Positions 47,463 to 58,112 of a DNA stretch of 64,000 nt are shown piece after piece. The DNA is from Pieris napi (taxonomy: Eukaryota; Arthropoda; Insecta; Lepidoptera; Pieridae). Below the pieces are notes generated by a model. The model worked only from the letters and a program-made list of their open reading frames with translations. It was not told the DNA's origin and ran no database searches. Numbering within the stretch: position 1 is the stretch's first letter; every line of letters begins with the position of its first letter. The stretch spans positions 3,246,501 to 3,310,500 of the forward strand of contig NC_062250.1 in NCBI RefSeq assembly GCF_905475465.1. The letters are read 5' to 3'. The translations under genes and the position numbers were made by a program.

Positions 47463-47703
47463 CTAGCTGTTACCCGCCACGCTTCGCTGTGGCACATTGT
47501 GATTGAATGTTTGAGAAATGAGAAACAAAACAAAGAAAACATTTCATATAAGTTTAATTTTGCAATACTCGTGGAAAAAAATAGATAAAAACAATCCTTG
47601 ATGCGGATTATATATCATGCTAAAATTTCAGCTCGATCAGTGCAGAACTTTTTGAGTTTTTCAAGCGTACACAAACCAACATAACCTTTTTTATATATAT
47701 AGA
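47463..47703 (-). mobile_element. Short Helitron (241 bp)
   Basis: On + : A|CTAGCTGTTACCCGCCACGC ... TTTTTTATATATATAGA|T. On the minus strand it starts TCTATATATATAAAAAAGG and ends GCGTGGCGGGTAACAG-CTAG|T. Confidence 0.75.
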
Positions 47704-47814
47704 TTAGGTTTAAATTTTAATGTCTGTCTCACACGTCATACAGACTTGAGAAGCGAGATCCCCGAAGTGGGTGTCCCTAAGCAATTATTATTATCTGAAA
47801 GGCCGTAAACTATT

Positions 47815-47940
47815 TATTTATTTACTCTTGCAAGAAATACGTATACAGTAGGTACAATTAAAAATAATTAAATAAAAATGAGGGCAACTGGCCTTATCGC
47901 TATCGAACGATCTCTTCCTCTTCCACTGTGAGGAAAATAA
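47815..47940 (-). mobile_element. LINE 3' UTR fragment
   Basis: On + : GAGGGCAACTGGCCTTATCG, CTATCGAACGATCTCTTCC and CACTG. This resembles the tail of a common lepidopteran LINE (reverse orientation). No coding part present. Confidence 0.45.
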
Positions 47941-48194
47941 ATAAATAAAATATAAAGTACTAAACTATATAATATGTAGATTGTAGGTAAAATTACTTAG
48001 TCAAAAAAATTAAAACACATAGAAGATTAAAAGCATAGTAAAAACACACATGGAACACAATAATTTCAGTTAGATCAGTTAGTACGAAAGTTAGGGATAC
48101 GATGTGGACAGCTACTAGTACATTAGAGATAAAGTAAAATAGAGAAGGACAGTACAGTACAGACAAACTAGTCCAGCAATTTAACAATATGTTT

Positions 48195-48303
48195 AAAAGG
48201 CCGGCAACGCACTCGCGAGTCTTCTGGCATTGAGTGTCCATGGGCGGCGGTATCACCTAACATTAGATGAGCCTCCTGCCCGTTTGCAGTTCTTATAAAA
48301 AAA
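48195..48303 (+). mobile_element. LINE tail fragment ('CCGGCAACGCAC' family)
   Basis: AAAGGCCGGCAACGCACTCG, CCATGGGCGGCGGTATCACC, GAGCCTCCTGCCCGTTTGC and A tail. Confidence 0.75.
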
Positions 48304-48839
48304 TAGGAATATTACAACAACCTTGCGACGCCGAGTTTCTTTTTTTATTGTTCTCACTTTAAACCCCCACAAAAGCGGGAGAGACTTTACATGAATTACA
48401 ATCTAGCCTATACAATAATTATGGCTAGTATTATGTTGACTTTATTTTCTACAATACTAATGAATAGCTTAAACTAAGGTAATGTTCATTAACAGTATTA
48501 GTGTGCGACAATGTTTTGACAATATTTATTTATTTATTCTAAAACAGTGTGTATGCCAAAAAAATACGACATTAGAACATTAGTAACAAACACAAAAATA
48601 AAAACTAAAAATTAATAATAACTAAAACTAAAAAGATAAAATAACAATTATAACCTAAACTAAAAAACTTAAACCTCTATCTTCACTACACTACGTTTTA
48701 TTTCTTTCATTCTTAGGTAATTGTAATATAATGATAATAAAGGTATAATTAATTCTCTTTGCCTTGTTCCCGTCGTATCAAGAAGTTGGATTGACTTACG
48801 ATAATGCCGAGTTTCTAAAATTTATATTAACAATTCCAG

Positions 48840-48969
48840 GATATGTCAGCGGCAGATGCGGAGGGAGTATGGAGTCCAGATATCGAGCAGAGCTTTCAAG
48901 AGGCACTGGCGATATACCCACCTTGTGGAAGACGGAAGATCATTCTATCGGACGAGGGCAAGATGTACG
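48840..48969 (+). CDS. sd: scalloped exon b: first half of TEA domain
   Basis: The acceptor is ACAATTCCAG (AG 48838-48839) and the donor ACG|GTGAGT (GT 48970). It encodes DMSAADAEGVWSPDIEQSFQ, EALAIYPPCGRRKIILSDEG, KMY plus one base. This is helix 1 and the following loop of the TEA/ATTS DNA-binding domain (EGVWSPDIEQSFQEAL..YP and CGRRKIILSDEGKMYGRNELIARY). It is essentially identical to vertebrate TEAD and fly Scalloped; A replaces the fly S in 'EALxIYPP'. Phase 0 in, phase 1 out. The Gly codon of 'KMYGRN' is split with exon c. Confidence 0.97.
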
Positions 48970-49241
48970 GTGAGTTCGAGCATGCTAGATGACCAGCTCT
49001 CCAAAAGAGTACCAAGCAGTGTTGATATGCGTCATATACGCCTAATATATAAGTCTTAAGGGGCAAAGCATAATGTTTTTAAATGTTCCTTATCAACCTT
49101 TTTGCTGCCAGCGTCAACAAGGTCCCATATCCCGCTTACACTCGCAGCTTATTAGTTTTCTCGACTCTTTAGAGAACGACCTTTGTAAAGCGTATTTGGG
49201 GGATATAATTATTTAAAAATGTACTGGTAATTTTATAAAAA

Positions 49242-49598
49242 TCACAAAATTCTCTTGTCACTATGTTTGATTCCATACTCCTCCGAAACGGCTCGACTGA
49301 TTTTTATGCATATTTAGTAAGTCTGAGAATCGGCTACTATCTTTCAAACTCCTAAGTGATTTTTTTGTTTTTATTTTTTTTATGATACAGCATACAAAAA
49401 TATATACAATGCTTAATTTTCATCTACCCTCTACGATCAACCCCTATTTTATATTTGTTACTTTAGAACTTATAACTTGAACTCTGAGGTTTATATAGAG
49501 AACACTAAAAGGTGTACACACATACACATACCATGTTGGTATGTACTAAAAAGGTAGGCTAGGAATTAAGGAGAAACGAAGTTCGCGGGGTCAGCTAG
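49242..49598 (+). mobile_element. Short Helitron (about 357 bp)
   Basis: ATCACAAAATTCTCTTGTCAC near the start, CCGAAACGGCTCGACTGATT, and GAAGTTCGCGGGGTCAG-CTAG|T at the end (49595-49598). The 5' border is less certain than for the other copies. Confidence 0.65.
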
Positions 49599-50405
49599 TA
49601 GTTTTATAATATTTTTAGTTCAAATTTGGCCATACATAAGCTGTAAATAAATAAATAAATCATCCTATTTTTGCCCAATTTTAATGGAATAGATGCAAAG
49701 CTGGTTCTAAACATATATAATAACTGATGAAGCAAATAGTGTTGTCTAAGCAGCGATACATATATTTGGGAATCTCATTGAATATAACCGAAAGGTCCAC
49801 TTGGCCGATTCAAAATCGCATGTGTCGATATCAAGGTTTCTAAACAGAACAATGGATGTGGCACGAGTGTCAAGACAAAAGGCATTGATGTGCCGACAAA
49901 GCTGTTTGCGCAATAGGATTCCACGGAAGCGAACCGACAATTATTATCTTCGGATCGGTTTTGAGGAACACGTATCCGCTGAGTTTGCGAAAAATGTGTT
50001 CTGATTTCGTCAAAATCTTTGGAGGTTTATGTCTTATTGTGATTTCTTTGGCTTTCGCACAAGTTATGTTTATCATGCCAAATAAAATTGTATAGGAGGT
50101 GACTTGACACGACGTTTATTTTATTATTTCTCTCAAAAACGTGTTAAAATGAGGATCAGATACTTATGAAAATATGTTATAGAAAGGATATACTGTGAAA
50201 ATAACTACAAGCAGCAGCGCCTACCAGATCCATGCAACTTCCTCATAATCGAGGGGACTCTTTGTATTGAAGAAGTCAGCCAATAAACCGCGAATAAATA
50301 CATAATCATGTTAAAATAAAGAAAGTAATAGTAATAGCAAATAAGTAACACAGCAAGATTTCTCGGCGTTGCTGAAAATGTGCAACGAGTCATTTTTCAT
50401 CTCAC

Positions 50406-50780
50406 GTCTATTGTAAATCTGTCACAATCGAACTTAAACGATGATCACAAACGTGACACGGGCATGTAAAACTGACATTTGTCTATTGTAAATCTGACAC
50501 AATCGAACTTAAACGATGATCACAAACGTGACACGGGCATGTAAAACTGACATTTGTCTATTGTAAATCTGACACAATCGAACTTAAACGATGATCACAA
50601 ACGTGACACGGGCATGTAAAACTGACATTTGTCTATTGTAAATCTGACACAATCGAACTTAAACGATGATCACAAACGTGACACGGGCATGTAAAACTGA
50701 CATTTGTCTATTGTAAATCTGACACAATCGAACTTAAACGATGATCACAAACGTGACACGGGCATGTAAAACTGACATTT
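50406..50780. repeat. Minisatellite: five tandem 75-bp units
   Basis: Units begin GTCTATTGTAAATCTGACAC at 50406, 50481, 50556, 50631 and 50706. They contain AATCGAACTTAAACGATGAT, CACAAACGTGACACGGGCAT and GTAAAACTGACATTT. Units 2-5 appear identical by eye; unit 1 differs by one base (CTGTCAC for CTGACAC). The array ends where GTCTATTG becomes GTTTATAG (50781). 75 is a multiple of 3 but each unit contains stops, and it lies inside an intron. Confidence 0.95.
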
Positions 50781-50918
50781 GTTTATAGTCAACCGTGTAC
50801 TGTAGTTGATAGAGATTTTAGCAAGCGATTTCGTATGAATATCAATATTTAAATATGAGATCAAAATATCAATGAAATATCTTAAAGTTACATACTGTTA
50901 CTGAGTAAAACAAAAAAC

Positions 50919-51098
50919 TTGGCGATTAAAAACAGTGGCGGAGAGTTTATTGCCAGTTCTTCTCTTACGTTCTACGCCCCTGATTTGAGAACTGGCAGTA
51001 AATGTAAAATTTTAAGCATTTAATGTATATTTCTTTTTGGACGTTCATAAGTGTACATTGTGTTAACTACATGAATAAATGATTTTTGACTTTGACTA
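50919..51098 (+). mobile_element. Retroposon tail, 'GAGTGGCGGA' family
   Basis: GGCGATTAAAAACAGTGGCGG, ATTGCCAGTTCTTCTCTTAC, GAACTGGCAGTAAATGTAAA, GTACATTGTGTTAACTACATG, then AATAAATGATTTTTGACTTTG. Best-preserved copy in the window. Confidence 0.75.
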
Positions 51099-51130
51099 CG
51101 TCCATGACTTTTTAACTACTATTAAAATTT

Positions 51131-51311
51131 TTGCCGCGCACCACCAGCTGCCCACTGAAGAATTTCCGAACCAATTCCACTAAGGGTCCTAGAAAAGAGC
51201 GTAACAATTCTTGAAATGCCGTCAACGCACTTGCGAGCTTTCTGGCAATGTAAGTGTCCATGGGTACTTAACATCAGATGAGCCTTCTGCCAGTTTACAT
51301 AAGAAACAAAA
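51131..51311 (+). mobile_element. LINE tail fragment ('CCGGCAACGCAC' family)
   Basis: TTGCCGCGCACCACCAG, GAATTTCCGAACCAATTCC, AAATGCCGTCAACGCACTTG, GGCAATGTAAGTGTCCATGG and ATCAGATGAGCCTTCTGCC. It has several indels relative to the 46.3-kb copy and no open frame. Confidence 0.7.
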
Positions 51312-52676
51312 ATACAGAATTCGGACACATTGTTTATTAAACTAATCCGCAACTATCCGTTGATTGGTATCCTGTAATAAAAACCAAATAAATTGCGTGC
51401 CTAATAAAAAATGAATGTATTTAGAATTAGTTCTAAAAGGGATGTCGTTTCGATGTGCCCTAATTTTCCTTGAAATCAGTTAATTGCTGAAGGAATCCTC
51501 TGAGACAAGAGGAATTTTTTCACGTTACAATGTTAAGTAAGGGAGCTCGTTAAGGCGACGTGACGATCGCTCTTCACTTCCTACAGCAAATTAACAACCA
51601 GAACAAATCTTTTTTATATTCAACAGTTAATTATGTCAGCTTTTCTTTTGTGAAAATTGCCAGTTTTTCACAATGGAATGATTTGTATAGAATTGCTTAA
51701 AATCGTAGATTACTCTAAGATTTCTAGCCTATTCTATAAATAGATGTGGGCTAAAATAGAATGCTAAGTGATATTAATGGAAGCACTTATAGTGGTTAGC
51801 GGTTCTATCCGCTCTCGTGGCTAGCAGAAAGCCTGGCGTAAGTACTGATACCTTTTACCCAATATATACATATATATATTATCAAAAATATAGCTAAAAT
51901 GAAGTATCAATTGTTAAACTTCCATTAGTTATTCAAAAAGCTTGTTAATATATTAGTTATGTTTTGTCAACAACATATTTGATATGCTGCAGCAAAGAGG
52001 CTGTTCGTTTTCCAAATTTTTTTCCTTTATAACCTTCTGAGAGTTCAAGAAATAAATGAAAAAGCAGTCTTCGAGTTTTGCCCTTATATTTTGCTGGTTT
52101 TTTTTGTATATGAGTAAAAAAATACTAGTATCAATGAGAAAATAGATCTATTAAGCACGTGGTTCAACCAAACACGCTTTACAATTACTGCTCTTAAAAA
52201 ATTGACATAAAAGATTAAAGATGTGGCATAAAAATATCCTGAACGAGAAACTTGTAAATGGACATCTAAGATAGCAACCCTCAAATAAAATAGGCATGTC
52301 CCTCTACGTGCGTTGGGGTATAATTGACGCGTGGCATTAAAGGCCATTTCGCCGGACGTACATTAAGTTCTCCAGCTATAATACCCGCTTTTAATTAAAG
52401 GACTACCCCTAGACGGAATTGCTAAACAAATCTACCGCAATGTGTCCACCTCAAGTGATTTAATAGACGGAAAGAAATGCGGAATTTAAATCTTATTACT
52501 CAGTAAATTGTTAAAATCAAATTATATTATGCGTTAATAGAGTTTTAGTTGATTTTTACAGTGTAAAAAATTTATAGTATTTTAAGTTTATTGATAATTT
52601 ACGCGTTTCAATACGAGTTTGTTGTTAGTGATGCGTTTAGAGAACTTTTTCTCAAACTCAAAATAACTTGCTCATA

Positions 52677-52885
52677 CAGGTAACCAAGTACACTTATGAA
52701 CGTCAACTGAAAAGATGTTAAATCGATTCAAAAGTTACATTTACTACCAGGTTCGCAAGTCAAGGGCGTAGAGCGGGCAAGAACTGGAAATAAACTCTCG
52801 GCCACTCATTTTAATCGCCAAATTTTGAGTTAAACAAATTGTTTCAACTGGAGTAAACCAATCCCGAGGATTAATCACGAGGTTA
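52677..52885 (-). mobile_element. Retroposon tail, 'GAGTGGCGGA' family, reverse copy
   Basis: On + : GTAACCAAGTACACTTATGA, TTACATTTACTACCAGGTTC, GGAAATAAACTCTCGGCCAC, TTTAATCGCCAAATTTTGAG, CAAATTGTTTCAACTGGAGT. Matches the 4655-4880 copy in reverse, including its upstream part. Confidence 0.65.
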
Positions 52886-53214
52886 AATTTATGAAAACTT
52901 TTATTGATTAATTTACGTTAAATGAGGTTTTTGAATTTATTCAGTGATAATTATCTAATTTCACTTGGGAGTTTGTTGTATTATAATATATAAGGCAATC
53001 CTTATATGGAAATAGTTTAACCACTGTTTATCTTCTAGAGCCCGGTTGGTCGTACGCTTAGATTAGTTCTGTTTCGAGTATTATACTGATGAAAGTCACT
53101 ATATGCTTTAAAATCGTTTAAATTTTTTTGTACATCCAACGAGGCTTCATGAATATAATGAGCCGATAGTCTCATAATATTTAATCCCTTAAACTTATTC
53201 CGTATCTACTACCT

Positions 53215-53253
53215 CGGAGTATTTGCTGTGTTTCCCACACAGCAAATACTCCG
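53215..53253. repeat. Perfect 17-bp hairpin
   Basis: CGGAGTATTTGCTGTGT (53215-53231), loop TTCCC, then ACACAGCAAATACTCCG (53237-53253). No mismatches. Lies in the sd intron between exons b and c. Confidence 0.85.
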
Positions 53254-54689
53254 AACAGCCCGCTTCTGCAGCACAAACATGGATTGAACCTCTGCAGCAG
53301 CATCTTACATATACTATCCCTACTGATAAAATATATTCGTGAAATGATTTTATAGATTCCTTTTTTTTTAAAGGGGACAAAGATTAATTGGCATATAGAT
53401 GGTACACTAAAAACAGTAAAAGCAGAACATTAAATTCAGTGGGAGATAACTTTGCGGGAAATGAATTTTCCAAAACGCAGTTGTCATATTGTCAAGGCCG
53501 GCGTAAGACGAACATAATTGCGGGCGCTGGACCAGACAATATATGAGAACATTACTCGCGGACGTGCTGGACCGGCTTAATCTAGCATCGTCACGGGTCA
53601 TCTAGGGCTGGTACTCGTACCATACAAGAGAACTGGAGTTATACTAGAAGATGTTTGGCTTTACTTACTGGTCTTGTTTCTCTATTAAAGGTCGATGATA
53701 TTTGACAGCCGTTACATAGACAAAATTGGAGATCAGTATTAAAACCAAGCGTTACGATACCATCTTTACGGTTTGTTTAGTACTGTTTTATAACAGCCTT
53801 AAACAATCTCTCACTCGTACATACGAGTAAGGTGATAATCTAACTCCTTAAAAGGCAACTATATAACAGTGATGCCAACAATGTTTCCCTCCAAATTTAG
53901 GGGAAATTAAGATGTCGAGGAGTTTTTATCCTGTACTTTATTTGCGATTTTTTTTTTAACGCACGATTCTATACAATTTGTATTAAACCATCAACAACTT
54001 TTTAAGGGGTTCTAGGTCCATTCTGTGAGAGTTGGGATCACTTCTATATGAGTTGATTTTTAATAGTTAAAATATATTCCAAAAAATTCTAGTTGCAGTG
54101 TGCTTTTCAAGTTCATAAATGAATCAATCTATTATTTAATTTACTCGGTTTGTGACAGCCCTATATCCACCCCACAGTCCGTTCTCCGCACCCTCGAGAC
54201 CTAATCTGAGCAACCGTCTTCACGTCACTCCACTAAGGTCTACACATGTCAACGAATTTGTCCGTTAATTTTTATAGTCTTACTATTTGTTGGGGATAGA
54301 TTCATGAAGCATTGTATAGATGTGCATAGTAAACAGCTAGCCAATACTTTCAGAGAAACCGCCATTAAAATGCAAATAGTTTAATTAAAATATTAATTAA
54401 CATAACATTGTAAAGGTGATATTAAAAATCGCTTTAAAAGACTTCAAAGTCTTCTAATTACAATGTAATTAAAAAGTATTTCCAACTCACAAACAGAAAG
54501 CTTTGAGGCTGAAACAGCATAGTTGCCGAAATAAATTGTTACCGTATGACCGAAGCAGCGATGCACGTGAGCGGTAATTTAGCCGGCGAAATGTTGTGGC
54601 TAGTTGTTGGAAACAGTTCGGTTCAAAGCGTGCATCGGCGCCGCTGCAGGCACGTTCGTGAGTTAAGACATTCAAAACCGCTCAATATC

Positions 54690-55010
54690 CTCGCTGTATG
54701 AAAGTTTCGTCGGCGCACGGCTTCACGTGGTCCGGGGGAGGCCGGGGGTTCACGGGAGGGCTAAACTATGCGAAGAATGCGCAATTAGTGAGCGAGCGAG
54801 CGTGTAAGGGGCCCGGCCGCGCTAGGCGGCGAACGCAGTAAGAAAATATAAAGAAGGGGCGGGCTCCGCGCCCGTTGTTTAGCGCCCCGCCCGCCCTGGG
54901 CATAACTCCCGATTGTCTCCCGAGAAATCCTCCTTAGAACCGTCTCAACTCAACCCTTTAAGGATTCGGCTCGCATATCTCCTGCTTGGGTCAGCGTGAA
55001 ATTCTGCCTT
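54690..55010. promoter_or_regulatory. GC/CpG-rich block inside sd intron; candidate internal promoter or enhancer
   Basis: About 300 bp stand out sharply: GTCCGGGGGAGGCCGGGGGT, AGCGAGCGAGCGTG, GGGGCCCGGCCGCGCTAGGC, GGGGCGGGCTCCGCGCCCG, CGCCCCGCCCGCCCTGGGC. No protein is apparent in any frame. A sequence CGCAGTAAGAAA (GT at 54838) could serve as a splice donor on the + strand, as could GCGTGTAAGG (GT at 54804). Interpretation as an internal promoter or untranslated exon is inference; a repeat of unknown family is the alternative. Confidence 0.35.
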
Positions 55011-55857
55011 GACGCCGACGCTTGTCGCGCTAGCATTTATGTGTTTTTCCTTTGCCTACAGAAACTATCCACATATTACATATACGTATTTTTGACGTAT
55101 CACTAATTGAAAAAGTTGTTCTGCCGATATAGCACCGGTTGACATACATCAACTCAGTACGCAACCGGACAGAAAACGCATTTATCTTTAAAATATCTTT
55201 GATCAAGTTTTTGTTTACAATTACAAGGCCTTTGAGACCCTTTTGAGTAACTTTTTACTGTCTTAAATTCGTTAAAGAAAATATTCTATGATGAGTTTAC
55301 ATGTTTAACAAAACGTTGCTAGAAACATATTTGCGGTAAAGCTTTTAAAAGGTCACGGCTGATAGATAGGTCGTTAATGTGTTTCTGATGGATCTTCGAT
55401 AACTTCGGTAGAATAAATTATACCTGAAACACGATTCGTAAACCAATCCTTATTGCATTGAAAATATCGACGAGTATCGAGATTTAATTATTGGAGAGCG
55501 CCATTGATAAGATACGAAATGATTCATCCGTGGTTCTCGAAGAAACTGAATATTCATATGCGGCAGCTGCACGCCCGTGCACGCACAATTTCATCCAACT
55601 CGACTCGACTCGCGTAGCGTTGGCACTCGACCAAATTAGCCATCTAACGAACTAATAAATAATGATCACTTGTTTTTCTATTCGCTACGGAATAGAAACG
55701 TTCCGAGTTCATCCTGCACCCGCTATTTTTAGAGGCGCACACGACGTTTCGGGTGAAAGCACTCTGTTGCTGGATTGGCGCGATGTTACTCGCGACATCT
55801 CACACTGGTTTATTCATGTTCACATCCATTTGAGTGACTACTAATTTTATCACTTAT

Positions 55858-55998
55858 AATACCACAAGAGCTTCAAAATTATCGGGTATTTCCCGATAGG
55901 TTCGTTGCAAACAATTAATATAGTCGTCATGACGACTATATTTGTTTGCAGGGAACCTTGAGGGAAATGCCCGATAAATTTGAAGCTCGTGTGGTATT
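55858..55998. repeat. Imperfect palindrome (141 bp)
   Basis: Arms of about 70 bp meet at ATAGTCGTCATGACGACTAT. The left arm has AATACCACAAGAGCTTCAAA, the right arm ends TTTGAAGCTCGTGTGGTATT; a few mismatches and a 3-bp indel. Likely a fold-back MITE. Confidence 0.8.
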
Positions 55999-56003
55999 CG
56001 GGG

Positions 56004-56234
56004 GATTATTTTTCCGACCCAAATGTCGGCCAATAGAATTGCACCATGAGACGAAATGTACAGTTAACAAATAAGAATTTCATAATGAATAAAACAACTA
56101 CTTAATACTTTTCTTGAAGCAACGACCAGAGAAAATTTTCACAAAAAATTATCAGTATAATACCATGTAGGTTGTACCACGTGACGTCGAATGGTGCAAT
56201 TCTATTGGCCGATATTTGGGTCGGAAAAATAATC
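56004..56234. repeat. MITE-like element with 43-bp inverted repeats (231 bp)
   Basis: The left arm 56004-56046 (GATTATTTTTCCGACCCAAA ... TTGCACCA) and right arm 56192-56234 (TGGTGCAATT ... GGTCGGAAAAATAATC) differ at one position. It follows the palindrome at 55858-55998 by only 5 bp; the two may be parts of one composite insertion. Confidence 0.85.
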
Positions 56235-57509
56235 AAAAGAAATTCAACACTATGCTGAAATGTGAGCATTTCTTCTGTTAAGGACTTTTGCATTACAAAT
56301 CTTTGTATATGAAACTATGTATTAATAGGTGTTTATGAAATTTTACGAGCGCTATAATATAGCTATATAATATATCTACGCACGTTTGCCTCAACGAGCA
56401 GTCAAGGGGTTAATTAAATTCGCACCAGCCGTCTCTCGACGCCATCGCATTCCCCGAATTCAATGAGATTTCAATTTACTTTGGCGATTCCCACTCGCTA
56501 TATGCTGTCCACAAAATTAATACTTTATTGGCGCTGTTAAAATTGTTCTTCTATTACGCTTCCTTTCGTATGTGACATTATTAGATCCGATAATTATATC
56601 GGAATGTATCAATTATTTAAGTGTGTAATAAAAATATGCTTTGTGACATTTACGATAATATATTAGCGATTGAATAAAAAATAAAAGGCTTTAATGGAAA
56701 TAAATAAATTGTTACTGAAAAATGTTATCTGTAACCTTGCCTTGGTTTTAATATCAAACAATAAAAAATATTTAGCTCGAAGTATGTTTATAAGTTGATT
56801 TTTATTTTAACACTACATTCAGAACAAACAAATAACATTTATCTTGTTTTAATCACTTATTAAACACCTTGAAACATTTAAGTTTAAATTTTTTCACTTT
56901 AGTAAAAATAACTAAATACCAGAATTAATTTTTGAAATAAAGTTTGTTTATAAAACAAAATTTCAACCCCTGCCAATCGTCCGCATTCCGACTCGGCTGC
57001 AGTTTCAATAATTGAAAATAGCTATTCAAAATATTTTGAAAATTGTTTCATAACGATCTCGGTTGGTGCTGCCTGCCCGTCGCATTGTTGCCTGTTGGGG
57101 CGCGTACACTTGTGTATTCACTATTCAAAATATTTCGCGAATATCTCAATTGCCACTTTTCGTGTTACATTCTTTTTGAATATGGAATTGACTTGTCGTG
57201 GTAGACTTAACAATAGACTTACTACCTTAATACCTTGTGGATTGTTTTATGTTTAATTCTAGCGTTGTATGCCTTGATGTGCAGAAAGTGTATCTTTCAG
57301 TAAACAAACTTCGAAATGCTATGTCAAAGGTAACACTCTCCCCTATAGAGTCTTTCTTGCTCAAAGTCCTGCTATTTCTCTTAGATAACAAGTACACTGA
57401 AAGCTAAATAATTTCTGTAAAAGACACCAAATATTTTTATTCTTATTCGCTCCCTACGAACCATCAGCAATTTTATTATATTAAAAATCGTTTTAGATTA
57501 GTATTAAGT

Positions 57510-57808
57510 GATCTTTTCAACACCGTACGAGCCGTACGACCTCTAAATTTCACCAACATCATCTTGATGGTTGGAGGTCTTCCACAGTCCGTTTCACAAG
57601 GCATTTTCTTTTGCGAACTAGCGAATTGTGGAATCGACTCCCGGTGGGGGTCTTCCCTCAGAGATACGACCTCCAAATGTTTAAAAAGCGAGTGTACTCC
57701 TCCCTCAAAGGCCGGCAACGCACCCACAAAAAATTGGTGTCCATGGGCTGCGAAGACTGCCCTTTTTGGTCGTCCCGCAAGCTCGTTTGTCCCCCTATTA
57801 TATTAAAA
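57510..57808 (+). pseudogene. LINE ORF2 C-terminal fragment, second subfamily
   Basis: The + frames read QSVSQGIFFCELA, then after a frameshift RTSELWNRLPVGVFPQRYDL, QMFKKRVYSSLKGRQRTHKK, LVSMGCEDCPFWSSRKLVCP, PIILKN. This is a Jockey/CR1-like LINE C-terminus ('LWN.LP...FP..Y.L..FK..V...L.GRQR'), 5'-truncated. Ends about 170 bp before sd exon c. Confidence 0.7.
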
Positions 57809-57981
57809 AATAAAAAATTATGTAGCTTTAAGTATTGTGTATTTCGGAAGCTGGTATCGACAATATGTTTATAAATCCATGTTATCAGCAATTGTAAGAC
57901 TATGTCAAGATTATAGGATTTTACACGTAATAATAATTATCTATTTTTATAATCGCTAACTTTATTTTCTCTGAATTACAG

Positions 57982-58112
57982 GAAGAAACGAACTTATAGC
58001 AAGATATATAAAATTAAGAACGGGGAAAACGCGAACAAGAAAACAAGTATCATCCCACATACAGGTTCTAGCTAGGCGGAAACTTCGAGAGATACAAGCT
58101 AAGCTCAAAGTG
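57982..58112 (+). CDS. sd: scalloped exon c: second half of TEA domain
   Basis: The acceptor is TGAATTACAG (AG 57980-57981) and the donor GTG|GTAAGT (GT 58113). Two bases complete Gly, then 43 codons: RNELIARYIKLRTGKTRTRK, QVSSHIQVLARRKLREIQAK, LKV. This holds helix 2 (NELIARYIKLRTG) and the DNA-recognition helix 3 (TRKQVSSHIQVLARRK) plus the basic RRKLREIQAK. In fly Scalloped 'EIQAKxKV' is followed directly by QFWQPGLQ (exon e); here exon d can intervene. Phase 2 in, phase 0 out. Confidence 0.97.

Larger units (their letters stand above)
42153..48839 (+). other. sd: sd intron between exon a and exon b (6.7 kb)
   Basis: Phase-0 intron, GTAAAA...TTCCAG. It holds a Helitron (42176-42740), two LINE fragments (42843-43018, 43940-44117), a SINE (45513-45810), a LINE tail (46272-46484), a Helitron 5' end (46710-46830), a LINE fragment (46850-47125), a Helitron (47463-47703) and a LINE tail (48195-48303). 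The segments between (43020-43940, 44118-45512, 45811-46271, 48304-48839) are AT-rich with nothing recognised. Confidence 0.85.
48970..57981 (+). other. sd: sd intron between exons b and c (9.0 kb), splitting the TEA domain
   Basis: GTGAGT...ATTACAG. It holds a Helitron (49242-49598), the 75-bp minisatellite (50406-50780), two retroposon tails (50919-51098, 51131-51311), one reverse tail (52677-52885), a 17-bp perfect hairpin (53215-53253), a GC/CpG-rich block (54690-55010), two long inverted repeats (55858-55998, 56004-56234) and a LINE fragment (57510-57808). The rest (51312-52676, 53254-54480, 56235-57509) is AT-rich with nothing recognised. Confidence 0.9.

Noticed and set aside
50406..50780. 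CRISPR-like array
   Set aside because: The units are directly adjacent 75-bp repeats without variable spacers, in an animal intron. It is a minisatellite.
53215..53253. Rho-independent terminator
   Set aside because: There is a good stem but the context is an animal gene intron with no bacterial genes, and no U tract follows.
54487..54675. 62-codon minus-strand frame as a gene at the GC-rich block
   Set aside because: No domain, and it overlaps only the edge of the block; probably chance in higher-GC sequence.
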